64,000 nt of DNA from Achromobacter denitrificans NBRC 15125 (GTDB lineage Bacteria > Pseudomonadota > Gammaproteobacteria > Burkholderiales > Burkholderiaceae_B), in the NCBI RefSeq assembly GCF_001571365.1, contig NZ_BCTQ01000015.1, positions 1-64,000 on the forward strand, in the 5' to 3' direction. Position 1 is the first letter of the stretch, and each line of letters starts with the position of its first letter. The translations under genes and the position numbers were made by a program. The notes beneath the pieces were generated by a model that saw only the letters and a program-made list of their open reading frames with translations, was not told the origin of the DNA and made no database searches. Below, in pieces: positions 51,946-60,218 of this stretch.

Positions 51946-52827
51946 TCAGCCGGCCAGTTCGGCGGCCAGCGACAGCGCCCGCTGCAGGAACGGGGACGCG
52001 TCGTCCTTGCGGTAGCTGACGATCACCGGCGACACGAAAGTGTCGGCGTCGATGGGCACGTGCGCCACGTCCTGGCGCTGCAGCCGCTGCACCGAGGCCG
52101 GCACCACGCTCACGCCCAGGCCGGCGGCCACCAGCCCGATGGCGGTCTGCAACTCGTTGGCCTCCTGCACCACCTGCAAGGCATGGCCCGCCGCGCGGAA
52201 CAGCCCAAGGACGTGGTCCGCGAAGTTCGGGCGCGGCCGCGCCGGATACAGCACGAAGGGCTCCTGCGCCAGGCGCTCGACCGATACCCGCGGCAGGCCG
52301 GCGAGCGGATGGCGCAGGGGCACCGCCGCCATCAGGGGCTCCGTCATCAGCACTCGCCGCTCGATGGCCGGATCGTCCAGCAGGATGCGGCCGATGCCGA
52401 GGTCGATGCGGCCCGCCTTCAGGGCTTCGAGCTGCGGCAAGGTGGTCATTTCCGCCAGGCCCACTTCGACCCGCGGATCCGCCCCGCGCAATTGGCGGAT
52501 CAGTTCGGGCACGAAACCGTATAGCGTGGAAGGCACGAAGCCGATGCCGAACCAGCGCCGCTGCGTCTGCCCCAGCCTGCGCGTGCCCTCCACCACTTCC
52601 TCCAGGCGCGCCGTGAGCAGGCGCGACTGCTCCAGCAGGAAGCGCCCGGCGTCCGTCAGGCGCAGGGCCCGGGTGGTGCGCTCGAACAACTGCACGCCCA
52701 GTTCTTCCTCGAACTGGCGGATCTGGCGGCTGAGCGGCGGCTGGGCCATGTGCAGCCGGGCGGCCGCGCGCGTGAAGCTGCCCTCCTCGGCCACGGCCTG
52801 GAAATAGCGCAGATGCCTGAGATGCAT
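51946..52827 (-). CDS. LysR-family regulator divergent from catB (CatR-like)
   Basis: A 293-residue LysR regulator of the CatR/BenM type: MHLRHLRYFQAVAEEGSFTRAAARLHMAQPPLSRQIRQFE, then FERTTRALRLTDAGRFLLEQ. The effector domain is full length. It is divergent from catB over a 107-bp gap with the dyad at 52847-52862; CatR-type regulators respond to cis,cis-muconate. Whether this one uses muconate is inferred from the neighbour. Confidence 0.9.
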   Translation of the reverse strand: MHLRHLRYFQAVAEEGSFTRAAARLHMAQPPLSRQIRQFEEELGVQLFERTTRALRLTDAGRFLLEQSRLLTARLEEVVEGTRRLGQTQRRWFGIGFVPSTLYGFVPELIRQLRGADPRVEVGLAEMTTLPQLEALKAGRIDLGIGRILLDDPAIERRVLMTEPLMAAVPLRHPLAGLPRVSVERLAQEPFVLYPARPRPNFADHVLGLFRAAGHALQVVQEANELQTAIGLVAAGLGVSVVPASVQRLQRQDVAHVPIDADTFVSPVIVSYRKDDASPFLQRALSLAAELAG

Positions 52828-52846
52828 GGCTTATTCGGACCCAAAA

Positions 52847-52862
52847 GGTATCAATTGGAACC
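52847..52862. promoter_or_regulatory. LysR operator candidate between regulator and catB
   Basis: GGTATCAATTGGAACC is a 16-bp dyad centred on AATT with 6 of 8 arm pairs matching, 20 bp before the LysR ATG and 72 bp before catB. Confidence 0.4.
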
Positions 52863-52934
52863 CATATAGTCTTGGACTTAGGATGAAAATGCAAGCCATA
52901 CTGCGGGCATTCCTAGATCCCTAGCTATAAAAGT

Positions 52935-54059
52935 ATGAATCAGGCAAGCATTCTCTCGGTCGAAGCCATCCTGGTCGACCTGCCGACGATCCGCGCCCAC
53001 CAGCTCGCCATGGCGGTCATGCAGCGCCAGACGCTGGTGATCGTGCGCCTGCGCTGCAGCGACGGCATCGAAGGCATCGGCGAGGCCACCACCATCGGCG
53101 GCCTGGCCTATGGCGAGGAAAGCCCGGAAGGCATCAAGCTGGCCATCGATACCTACCTGGCGCCGGCCCTGGCCGGCCTGGACGCGACCAACCTGCACGC
53201 GGCCATGCGCCGGCTGGAATCCGTGGCCCGTGGCAACCGCTACGCGAAGTCGGCGCTGGAGAGCGCGCTGCTGGACGCCCAGGGCAAGCGCCTGGGCGTG
53301 TCCGTGTCGACCCTGCTGGGCGGCGCGGTGCGCACGCGCCTGCCGGTGCTGTGGACGCTGGCCAGCGGCGACACCGCCCGCGACATCGAGGAAGCCGAAT
53401 CGCTGCTGCAAAGCCGCCGCCACAACACGTTCAAGCTGAAGGTGGGCCGCCGCCCGGTGTCGGAGGACGTGGCCCACGTCTCGCGCATCAAGCAGGCGCT
53501 GGGCGACCGCGCCCGCGTCACCGTGGACGTGAACCAGGCCTGGAACGAAGCCGACGCCGCGGGCGCCATCGCCCGGCTGGAAGCGGCCGGCGTGGACCTG
53601 ATCGAACAACCCATCCCCCGCGCCAACCTGGCCGGCATGGCGCGCCTGGCCGCCCGTTTCGTGGTGCCCATCATGGCCGACGAAGCCCTGAACGGCCCCG
53701 AGGACGCGCTCGACATCGCGCGCCAGGGCGCGGCCGACGTGCTGGCGCTGAAAATTTCCAAGTCGGGCGGCATCCACGAAATGCTGCGCACCGCCGCCGT
53801 GGGCGACGCGGCCGGCCTCTCGCTCTATGGCGGCACCATGTTGGAAGGCTCGGTGGGCTCCATCGCGTCGGCTCACGGCTTCGCCTGCCTGCCCCGCCTG
53901 TCCTGGGGCACCGAACTGTTCGGCCCGCTGCTGCTGAAGGACGACATCGTCGCCAACCCGCCGCGCTATTCGGATTTCGAAATGGAACTGCCCGACGGCC
54001 CCGGCCTGGGACTCGCGCTGGACGAGGACAAACTGTCCTTCTACCGCCGGGACCGCTGA
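52935..54059 (+). CDS. catB: Muconate cycloisomerase (CatB)
   Basis: A 374-residue enolase-superfamily enzyme. CatB-type blocks are GEATTIGGLAYGEESPEGIKLAIDTYLAPAL, FKLKVGRRPV (catalytic lysine motif KxK), VDVNQAWNE, LIEQPIP, IMADEAL and LKISKSGGIHE, with LYGGTMLEGSVGS near the C-terminus. It cyclises cis,cis-muconate to muconolactone in the beta-ketoadipate pathway, with a divalent metal. No catA or catC lies beside it; a Bug receptor follows 67 nt downstream. A specialised (chloro- or methyl-)muconate role cannot be excluded. Confidence 0.92.
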   Translation: MNQASILSVEAILVDLPTIRAHQLAMAVMQRQTLVIVRLRCSDGIEGIGEATTIGGLAYGEESPEGIKLAIDTYLAPALAGLDATNLHAAMRRLESVARGNRYAKSALESALLDAQGKRLGVSVSTLLGGAVRTRLPVLWTLASGDTARDIEEAESLLQSRRHNTFKLKVGRRPVSEDVAHVSRIKQALGDRARVTVDVNQAWNEADAAGAIARLEAAGVDLIEQPIPRANLAGMARLAARFVVPIMADEALNGPEDALDIARQGAADVLALKISKSGGIHEMLRTAAVGDAAGLSLYGGTMLEGSVGSIASAHGFACLPRLSWGTELFGPLLLKDDIVANPPRYSDFEMELPDGPGLGLALDEDKLSFYRRDR

Positions 54060-54126
54060 GCCTAGGCAGCAACGCGAGCGCCCGCGGGCGCCGCGCCACA
54101 ATAATTCAAGCACTACGGAGACAATC

Positions 54127-55113
54127 ATGCGCTTGCGTCACGCACTCAATACCCTCGTCCTGGCCTGCGCCGGCCTGGCCATGCTGGCCGGCGCCACCGC
54201 CGCCCGCGCCGACGGCTATCCCGAACGGCCGGTCAAGTGGATCGTGCCCTTCCCGCCCGGCGGCGCCATGGACAGCATCGCCCGGACCCTGGGCGAATCG
54301 ATGGGCAAACAGCTCAACACGTCCTTCATCGTCGAGAACCGCGCGGGCGCGGGCGGCAACATCGGCGCGGCCAGCGTGGCGCGCGCCAAGCCCGACGGCT
54401 ACACCATCCTGATCGTCGCCAACGGCATGGCGGTCAATCCCGCGCTGTACGCGGACCTGAACTACGATCCGATCAAGGACTTCGCGCCCATCTCGCTGCT
54501 GGCGGTCGTGCCCAACGTGCTGGTCACCAATCCCGCCCGCACCGGCGCCAATAGCGTGCAGGACGTGATCGCCAAGGCCAAGGCGCAGCCCAACCACTAC
54601 ACCTATGCCTCGGCGGGCGTGGGCACCTCGATCCACCTCGCGGGCGAACTGTTCCTCTCCATGGCCAACGTGGAAATGCTGCACGTGCCCTACAAGGGCA
54701 GCGGCCCGGCCATCGCCGACCTGCTCGGCGGACAGGTGGACTATATGTTCGACAGCATCACCTCGGCCAAGCCGCACATCGAGGCCGGCAAGCTGCGCGC
54801 GCTGGGCGTCACCACCCGCAAGCGTTCCGCCGCGCTGCCCGACGTGCCCACCATCGCCGAAAGCGGCCTGCCCGGCTACGAGCTGATGCCCTGGTTCGCC
54901 GCCTTCGCGCCGGCCGGCACGCCGCCGGAAGTCGTGACGAAGCTGAACGCCGCCATGCGCCAGGCCCTGGCCGACCCGAAGGTGCGCGCCACGCTGGACT
55001 CGATCGGCGCCGAATCCATCGGCGGCTCGCCCGAGGAACTGCGCGACCACCTGGGCCGCGAAACCGCGCAATGGAAGACGCTGGTGAAAGAGCGCGGCAT
55101 CAAGATCAACTGA
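54127..55113 (+). CDS. Bug-family tripartite tricarboxylate receptor (periplasmic)
   Basis: A 328-residue Bug/TctC protein with a Sec signal (MRLRHALNTLVLACAGLAMLAG) and the pattern YPERPVKWIVPFPPGGAMDSIAR, NLNYDPIKDFAPIS-type region (LNYDPIKDFAPIS) and ASAGVGTSIHLAGELF. It follows catB and probably binds an aromatic-pathway carboxylate. It converges on another Bug gene with 68 nt between stops. Confidence 0.9.
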   Translation: MRLRHALNTLVLACAGLAMLAGATAARADGYPERPVKWIVPFPPGGAMDSIARTLGESMGKQLNTSFIVENRAGAGGNIGAASVARAKPDGYTILIVANGMAVNPALYADLNYDPIKDFAPISLLAVVPNVLVTNPARTGANSVQDVIAKAKAQPNHYTYASAGVGTSIHLAGELFLSMANVEMLHVPYKGSGPAIADLLGGQVDYMFDSITSAKPHIEAGKLRALGVTTRKRSAALPDVPTIAESGLPGYELMPWFAAFAPAGTPPEVVTKLNAAMRQALADPKVRATLDSIGAESIGGSPEELRDHLGRETAQWKTLVKERGIKIN

Positions 55114-55140
55114 GGCCCGGGCCCTCGAAACCGTTGGGCC

Positions 55141-55170
55141 GGCGGGCGCGGCGAGGCTGACTCGCCCGCC
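55141..55170. terminator. Bidirectional hairpin between convergent Bug genes
   Basis: GGCGGGCG (55141-55148) pairs with CGCCCGCC (55163-55170), with an alternative inner stem GGCGAG-GCTGA-CTCGCC. It lies in the 68-nt gap between the two convergent stop codons, so it probably ends both transcripts. Confidence 0.4.
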
Positions 55171-55181
55171 TCGCCCACGGG

Positions 55182-56171
55182 CTATTCCACCGTCGCGCCC
55201 GAGCGCTTCACCACTTCCGCCCAACGCGGAATCTCGGTCGCCATCAGGTCGCGCAGCTGCTCGGGCGTGCTGCCCACCAGTTCCATCCCCATCGTCTTGC
55301 CCAGCTTCTCCTGCACGTCGGGCTCCTTCAGGATCAGCGCGATTTCCCGCGCCAGCCTGTCCAGGATGGGTTTGGGCGTGCCCTTGGGCGCGTACACGGC
55401 CTGCCAGGACGCCATCTGGAAGCCCGCCACGCCGGCCTCCTGCATGGTGGGCACTTCCGGCGCCAGCGCGATGCGGTCCTTGGTGGTGACGGCCAGCAGC
55501 TTGAGCTTGCCGGTCTGCAACAACGGCAGCGCCGCCGTCATCTGGTCGAACATGAAGGTCACCGCGCCCGAGGACACGTCCACCATGGCGGGCGGCGTGC
55601 CCTTGTACGGCACGTGCGTGAGCGGCACGCCTATCATGCCGGCGAAGAGTTCGCCGGCCAGGTGCGTGGACGTGCCGGCGCCGGACGAGGCGAAGGTGCG
55701 CTTGGATGGATCGCGCTTGAGCAGCGCGATCAGGTCGGCCACGGAATTCACGCCCAGGTTCGGATCCACCAGCAGCACGTTGGGTAGGTAGGCGATCAGC
55801 GACACCGGCTCGAAATCCTTGACCGGGTCGTACTTCAGATTCTTGTACAGGCTGGCGTTGATGGCATGCGTGCTGATGGTGCCGCCGAACAAGGTGTAGC
55901 CGTCGGGCGGCGCCTTGGCCACGTAGGTGGCGCCGATGCCGCCGGCCGCGCCCGGCTTGTTCTCCACGATGACGTTCTGGTGCAGCCGGTCGCCCAGCTT
56001 CTGGGCCAGCACCCGGCCCACCACGTCGGTCGAACCGCCGACGGTGAACGGCACCACGTAGGAAATGGGCTTTTGCGCCGGCCAGTCGGCGGCGCGCGCG
56101 GGCAATGCCAGCGAGCCCAGCACGGCGGCGCCCAGCAGCGCGGCCAGCGCGCCGCGTCGTTGCGTATTCAT
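55182..56171 (-). CDS. Bug-family tripartite tricarboxylate receptor (periplasmic)
   Basis: A 329-residue Bug/TctC protein starting MNTQRRGALAALLGAAVLGSLALPARA (signal peptide), followed by WPAQKPISYVVPFTVGGSTDVVGR and FASSGAGTSTHLAGELFAGMIG. An in-frame upstream ATG would overlap little and lacks a signal peptide. It is the last gene of the RraA-like and dehydratase operon controlled through the GntR operator, so it may import a sugar acid or other hydroxy acid. Confidence 0.9.
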   Translation of the reverse strand: MNTQRRGALAALLGAAVLGSLALPARAADWPAQKPISYVVPFTVGGSTDVVGRVLAQKLGDRLHQNVIVENKPGAAGGIGATYVAKAPPDGYTLFGGTISTHAINASLYKNLKYDPVKDFEPVSLIAYLPNVLLVDPNLGVNSVADLIALLKRDPSKRTFASSGAGTSTHLAGELFAGMIGVPLTHVPYKGTPPAMVDVSSGAVTFMFDQMTAALPLLQTGKLKLLAVTTKDRIALAPEVPTMQEAGVAGFQMASWQAVYAPKGTPKPILDRLAREIALILKEPDVQEKLGKTMGMELVGSTPEQLRDLMATEIPRWAEVVKRSGATVE

Positions 56172-56228
56172 GATTGTCTCCTGCCTCTCGTTATCGGTCT
56201 GGAATGCCGGCGGCGCCGGCCGCAAGGC

Positions 56229-56939
56229 TCAACGGCCCTGTTCTTTGCGCCACGCGGCGAATTTGTCCTTGGCGCCCGGATCGGTGGGCGGGTACAGGCC
56301 GAGGATGGACGCGCCCTGCCGCACCTGGTCGGTCACGAAATCCTCGAAGGCGGTCATTTCCACGGCCTCGGCCGCGATCTCGTCGGCCAGGCGCGCCGGG
56401 ATCACCACGACGCCCTCGCGGTCGCCCACCACGATGTCGCCGGGGAACACGGCCACGTCGCCGCAACCGATGGGCGCATTGATGTCCAGCGCCTGGTGCA
56501 GGGTCAGGTTGGTCGGCGCCGACGGCCGCTGGTGGTAGGCGGCGAAGCCCAGCTCCGCGATCTCGGGCGAATCGCGAAAGCCGCCGTCCGTCACCACGCC
56601 GGCCGCGCCGCGCTTCATCAGGCGCGTGACCAGGATGGAGCCGGCCGAGGCCGCCCGCGCGTCCTTGCGGCTGTCCATGACCAGCACCGCGCCTTCGGGG
56701 CAGGTCTCGACCGCGACGCGCTGCGGATGCGAGCGGTCTTCGAACACCTTGATGGTGTTCAGGTCTTCACGCGCCGGGATGTAGCGCAGGGTGAAGGCAG
56801 GCCCCACCATATTGGGCAGCGAGGCATTCAACGGACGCACGTCCTGGATGAACTGGTTGCGCAGGCCGCGCTTGAACAAGGCGGTGCACAGGGTGGCGGT
56901 GCTGACGCCGGCCAGCCTGGCGCGGGTTTCGGGATTCAT
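56229..56939 (-). CDS. RraA-like family protein (HMG/CHA aldolase type)
   Basis: A 236-residue RraA/Dlp-fold protein. Family blocks are VGPAFTLRYIPAREDLN, GSILVTRLMKRGAAGVVTDGGFRDSPEIAELGFAAY and VFPGDIVVGDREGVVVIP. Many such proteins are class II pyruvate aldolases for 4-hydroxy-2-oxo acids, not RNase E regulators; the GGFRD and GDREG motifs hold the metal and substrate arginine region. It lies 41 nt after the dehydratase and could cleave the 2-keto-3-deoxy acid that enzyme makes. Confidence 0.85.
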   Translation of the reverse strand: MNPETRARLAGVSTATLCTALFKRGLRNQFIQDVRPLNASLPNMVGPAFTLRYIPAREDLNTIKVFEDRSHPQRVAVETCPEGAVLVMDSRKDARAASAGSILVTRLMKRGAAGVVTDGGFRDSPEIAELGFAAYHQRPSAPTNLTLHQALDINAPIGCGDVAVFPGDIVVGDREGVVVIPARLADEIAAEAVEMTAFEDFVTDQVRQGASILGLYPPTDPGAKDKFAAWRKEQGR

Positions 56940-56980
56940 GGGGGACACGATGGCTCCGGGTATCGGGATGGAAGAAAGCG

Positions 56981-58711
56981 CTAGAAAATCTCGGGTTCGG
57001 GCACCGGGACGCCGAAGCCGGTTTCGAGGAAGTCGAAGTCGCAGCCGTCGTTGGCCTGGAGGATGTGCCGGGAGTACATCCAGCCATAGCCGCGCTCGTA
57101 GCGTTTGGGCGGCGGCGTCCAGGCGGCGCGGCGCTCGGCCAGTTCTTCGTCGCTGACGTTCAGGTGGATGCTGCGGGCCGGCACGTCCACGGTGATCAGG
57201 TCGCCCGTCTTCACCAGCGCCAGCGGGCCGCCGATATGGCTTTCCGGGGCCACGTGCAGGATGCAGGCGCCGTAGCTGGTGCCGCTCATGCGGGCGTCCG
57301 ACAGGCGCAGCATGTCGCGCACGCCCTGCTTCACCAGCTTGGCGGGGATGGGCAGCATGCCCCATTCCGGCATGCCGGGGCCGCCCTGCGGGCCGGCGTT
57401 GCGCAGGATCATGATGTGGTCGGCGGTGACGTCGAGATCTTCGTCCTCGACCGCGGCCTTCATGCTGGGATAGTCGTCGAACACCAGCGCCGGGCCGGTA
57501 TGCCGCAGGTACTGCGGCGCGCAGGCGCTGGGCTTGATGACGCAGCCGTCCGGCGCGATGTTGCCGCGCAGGACGGCGAGCGCGCCCTCGTCGTAGATGG
57601 CCGTGTCCAGCGTGCGGATCACGTCGTCGTCGTAGACCTCGGCGCCGGCGATGTTCTCGCCCAGCGTCCTGCCGGTGACCGTCATGGCGGACAGGTCCAG
57701 GTGGCCGTGCAGCCGCGACATCAGCGCCGGCAGGCCCCCGGCGTAGTAGAAATCTTCCATCAGGTAGGTGTCGCCGCTGGGCCGGATGTTGGCGATCACG
57801 GGCACCTTGCGGCTGGCGGCGTCGAAGTCGTCCAGGCCGACGGCGCGGCCCGCCCGGCGCGACATGGCGACGAGATGCACGATGGCATTGGTGGAGCACC
57901 CCATGGCCATGGCCACGTTGATGGCGTTCGTGAAGGACGCGAGGCTCAGGACGCGTTGCGGCGTCAGGTCTTCCCAGACCATCTCCACCACGCGCCGCCC
58001 GCATTCGGCCGACATGCGCATGTGGTTGACGTCCGCCGCCGGAATGGAGGAGGCGCCGGGCAGCGTCATGCCGATGGTTTCGGCGATGGCCGTCATGGTG
58101 CTGGCCGTGCCCATGGTCATGCAGGTGCCGTAGCTGCGGGCGATGCCGCCTTCGACTTCGGTCCATTGCTCCCGCGTGATCTTGCCGGCGCGGCGCTCGT
58201 CCCAGAGTTTCCAGGCGTCCGAGCCGGAACCCAGCACCCTGCCCTTCCAGTTGCCGCGCAGCATCGGGCCGGCGGGCACGTAGATACAGGGCAGCCCGGC
58301 GCTGATGGCGCCCATGATCAGGCCGGGCGTGGTTTTGTCGCAGCCGCCCATCAGGACCGCGCCATCCACCGGATGGCTGCGCAGCAGCTCCTCGGTTTCC
58401 ATGGCGAGGAAGTTGCGGTAGAGCATGGTGGTGGGCTTGACGAAGGATTCCGACACCGAGATGGCCGGCAATTCCACCGGAAAGCCGCCGGCCTGGAACA
58501 CGCCGCGCTTCACATCCTCGACCCGCTGCTTGAAATGGCTGTGGCAGGGATTCAGGTCCGACCAGGTATTGACGATGGCGATGACGGGGCGGCCGGCCCA
58601 GTCGTCGGGGCCGTAGCCCATTTGCATCATGCGGGAACGGTGGCCGAAGGAACGCAGGTCGTCCTTGGCCATCCAGGCGGCGCTGCGCAGGCTTTCGTAG
58701 TTACGTTTCAT
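56981..58711 (-). CDS. IlvD/Edd-family dehydratase (sugar-acid dehydratase type)
   Basis: A 576-residue Fe-S dehydratase. The cluster cysteines are in NPCHSHF, MGGCDKTTPG and YGTCMTMGTASTM, and LRLSDARMSGTSYG is the C-terminal family motif. The start of MKRNYESLRSAAWMAKDDLRSFGHRSRMMQMG resembles pentonate dehydratases (arabonate/xylonate type) rather than biosynthetic IlvD. It converts an aldonic acid to a 2-keto-3-deoxy acid. It is divergent from the GntR gene; the perfect operator at 58754-58769 lies 43 bp upstream of its ATG. Confidence 0.88.
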   Translation of the reverse strand: MKRNYESLRSAAWMAKDDLRSFGHRSRMMQMGYGPDDWAGRPVIAIVNTWSDLNPCHSHFKQRVEDVKRGVFQAGGFPVELPAISVSESFVKPTTMLYRNFLAMETEELLRSHPVDGAVLMGGCDKTTPGLIMGAISAGLPCIYVPAGPMLRGNWKGRVLGSGSDAWKLWDERRAGKITREQWTEVEGGIARSYGTCMTMGTASTMTAIAETIGMTLPGASSIPAADVNHMRMSAECGRRVVEMVWEDLTPQRVLSLASFTNAINVAMAMGCSTNAIVHLVAMSRRAGRAVGLDDFDAASRKVPVIANIRPSGDTYLMEDFYYAGGLPALMSRLHGHLDLSAMTVTGRTLGENIAGAEVYDDDVIRTLDTAIYDEGALAVLRGNIAPDGCVIKPSACAPQYLRHTGPALVFDDYPSMKAAVEDEDLDVTADHIMILRNAGPQGGPGMPEWGMLPIPAKLVKQGVRDMLRLSDARMSGTSYGACILHVAPESHIGGPLALVKTGDLITVDVPARSIHLNVSDEELAERRAAWTPPPKRYERGYGWMYSRHILQANDGCDFDFLETGFGVPVPEPEIF

Positions 58712-58753
58712 GGGGTCGCGGCAATCAAGAGGGAATCGACGGGGCCATTTAAA

Positions 58754-58769
58754 CACTAATATATTAGTG
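58754..58769. promoter_or_regulatory. GntR operator candidate, perfect 16-bp palindrome
   Basis: CACTAATATATTAGTG is perfectly palindromic in the 128-bp dehydratase/gntR gap. Form (AT-rich centre) and place suit a FadR-subfamily GntR site controlling both directions. Confidence 0.65.
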
Positions 58770-58839
58770 CGTCAGCTAGGTGAAAACCCGCTACACTTGG
58801 GCTTCTCCGTTTTCATGGCCCTGCCCTTCGCGCCTCCTG

Positions 58840-59529
58840 ATGCCTAGCACCAAGCTCCGACTGGACCGCTCGCGCCACGCCGCGCCCCAGGTGTTCGAAC
58901 ACCTGCGCGAACAAATCGTCTCCCTGGAACTCGCCCCCGGCGCGCCGCTGTCGCGCGTGACGCTGGCCGATACCTACGGCCTGAGCCAGACGCCCATCCG
59001 CGACGCCCTGATGCGCCTGGCCGAGGAAGCCCTGGTCGAGATCTATCCCCAGCACACCACAGTGGTCAGCCGCATCGACATCGCGGCCGCTCGCGAGGCG
59101 CATTTCCTGCGCCGCTCGCTCGAACTGGAAATCGTGCAGCTGCTGGCGCAGCGGCCCGACCCCGCCCTGTTCCAGCGGCTGCAGGCCAGCATCGACCTGC
59201 AGCGCGCCAGCCATGCCGCCGGCCAGTACCAGCAGTTCATCAACGCCGACCAGGCGTTCCACCGCGACATGCACGAAGCCGCCGGCGTGACCCGCCTGTG
59301 GGAACTGGAGCAGCGCTACAGCGGCCACCTGGACCGGCTGCGCCGCCTGCACCTGCCGGAAACCGGCAAGGCCGAGCGCATCCTGGACGATCACCAGCGC
59401 CTGCTGGACGCCATCGTCGCGCAGGATCCCGTCCGGGCACAGCAGGTGCTGCGCGAACACCTGTCGGGCACGCTCAGCCAAGTGGCCGAGATCTGCAAGC
59501 GCTATCCGGACTACGTATTGACAGCCTAG
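58840..59529 (+). CDS. GntR-family regulator (FadR/FCD subfamily)
   Basis: A 229-residue regulator with an N-terminal winged helix (VFEHLREQIVSLELAPGAPLSRVTLADTYGLSQTPIRDALMRLAEEALV) and an all-helical FCD effector domain (about 90-220) including the metal-ligand-like INADQAFHRDMHEAAGV. Start MPSTKLRLDRS at 58840; an upstream in-frame ATG gives an unrelated leader. It probably represses the divergent dehydratase/RraA/Bug operon and its own gene until the sugar acid binds. Confidence 0.9.
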   Translation: MPSTKLRLDRSRHAAPQVFEHLREQIVSLELAPGAPLSRVTLADTYGLSQTPIRDALMRLAEEALVEIYPQHTTVVSRIDIAAAREAHFLRRSLELEIVQLLAQRPDPALFQRLQASIDLQRASHAAGQYQQFINADQAFHRDMHEAAGVTRLWELEQRYSGHLDRLRRLHLPETGKAERILDDHQRLLDAIVAQDPVRAQQVLREHLSGTLSQVAEICKRYPDYVLTA

Positions 59530-59550
59530 GGCCGGTTTCCACCGAATGAA

Positions 59551-59564
59551 GGCGCGCAAGCGCC
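59551..59564 (+). terminator. Short hairpin after gntR
   Basis: GGCGC-GCAA-GCGCC, a 5-bp stem with a stable tetraloop, 22 nt after the gntR stop, followed by a second C-run/G-run hairpin around 59568-59588. Weak terminator at best. Confidence 0.3.
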
Positions 59565-59651
59565 GCTCCCCCCCGGTATGATCGGGGGCATCCCATGGCC
59601 GCCGGCGGTTCCTCCCGGCCGTGGCCTGCCGCCAATTGAACGGAACCTCCC

Positions 59652-60215
59652 ATGACCGCAAGGCACGCCTTTCCCCGACTCGCCCTCGCCGCGCTCGCCG
59701 CCGCCTGGAGCGGCGCCGCGCCGGCGGCCCAGCCCGGCGCGTGCGAGACCGTCACGGCGCGCGAAGGCGATCCGGTGCCGGCCGATGCCTGCGCGGTCAA
59801 CGTGGTGCCGCGGGACCCGGGCCCTGCCGGGACGCTGTTCGACGGTCCGGAATGGGTGCCGCTGGATCCCCAGGCCATGCCGGGCGTGTTCTACGACAGC
59901 GCCTCGATCAAGCCGCTGTCCGAACGCCCCGCCGTGATGGCCGTGACCGTTGCCTGGTTCTATGCCCAGCCGCGGATGTCCGAGGCCAACGGGCAGTCCT
60001 ACCGGTCGGTGACCCAGCCGGTCACGATGAATTGCTCTTCCAACACCTATACCGTTACGCGGACGCTGCACTACGCCGGCGAAAACGCCACCGGCTCCAT
60101 CGTGGAATCGCCGCCGACCGCCGGCATCAACAACGCGCCGATCGCGCACGACCCCGTGCAGCGCAAGCTGCGCGGGCTGGTCTGCCCCGCGGGCGGCAAG
60201 GGCGTCCGCAAGTAA
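59652..60215 (+). CDS. Exported surface-adhesin-E-like protein
   Basis: A 187-residue protein with a Sec signal (MTARHAFPRLALAALAAAWSGAAPA). The mature part resembles the surface-adhesin protein E-like domain: PAVMAVTVAWFYAQP, QPVTMNCSSNTYTVTRTLHYAGENATGSIVES and a final cysteine in GLVCPAGG that could pair with the one in MNCSS. Four cysteines are present in the mature region, so disulfides are likely. Its role is unknown. It converges on the ABC permease gene with 3 nt between stops. Confidence 0.75.
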   Translation: MTARHAFPRLALAALAAAWSGAAPAAQPGACETVTAREGDPVPADACAVNVVPRDPGPAGTLFDGPEWVPLDPQAMPGVFYDSASIKPLSERPAVMAVTVAWFYAQPRMSEANGQSYRSVTQPVTMNCSSNTYTVTRTLHYAGENATGSIVESPPTAGINNAPIAHDPVQRKLRGLVCPAGGKGVRK

Positions 60216-60218
60216 GGC

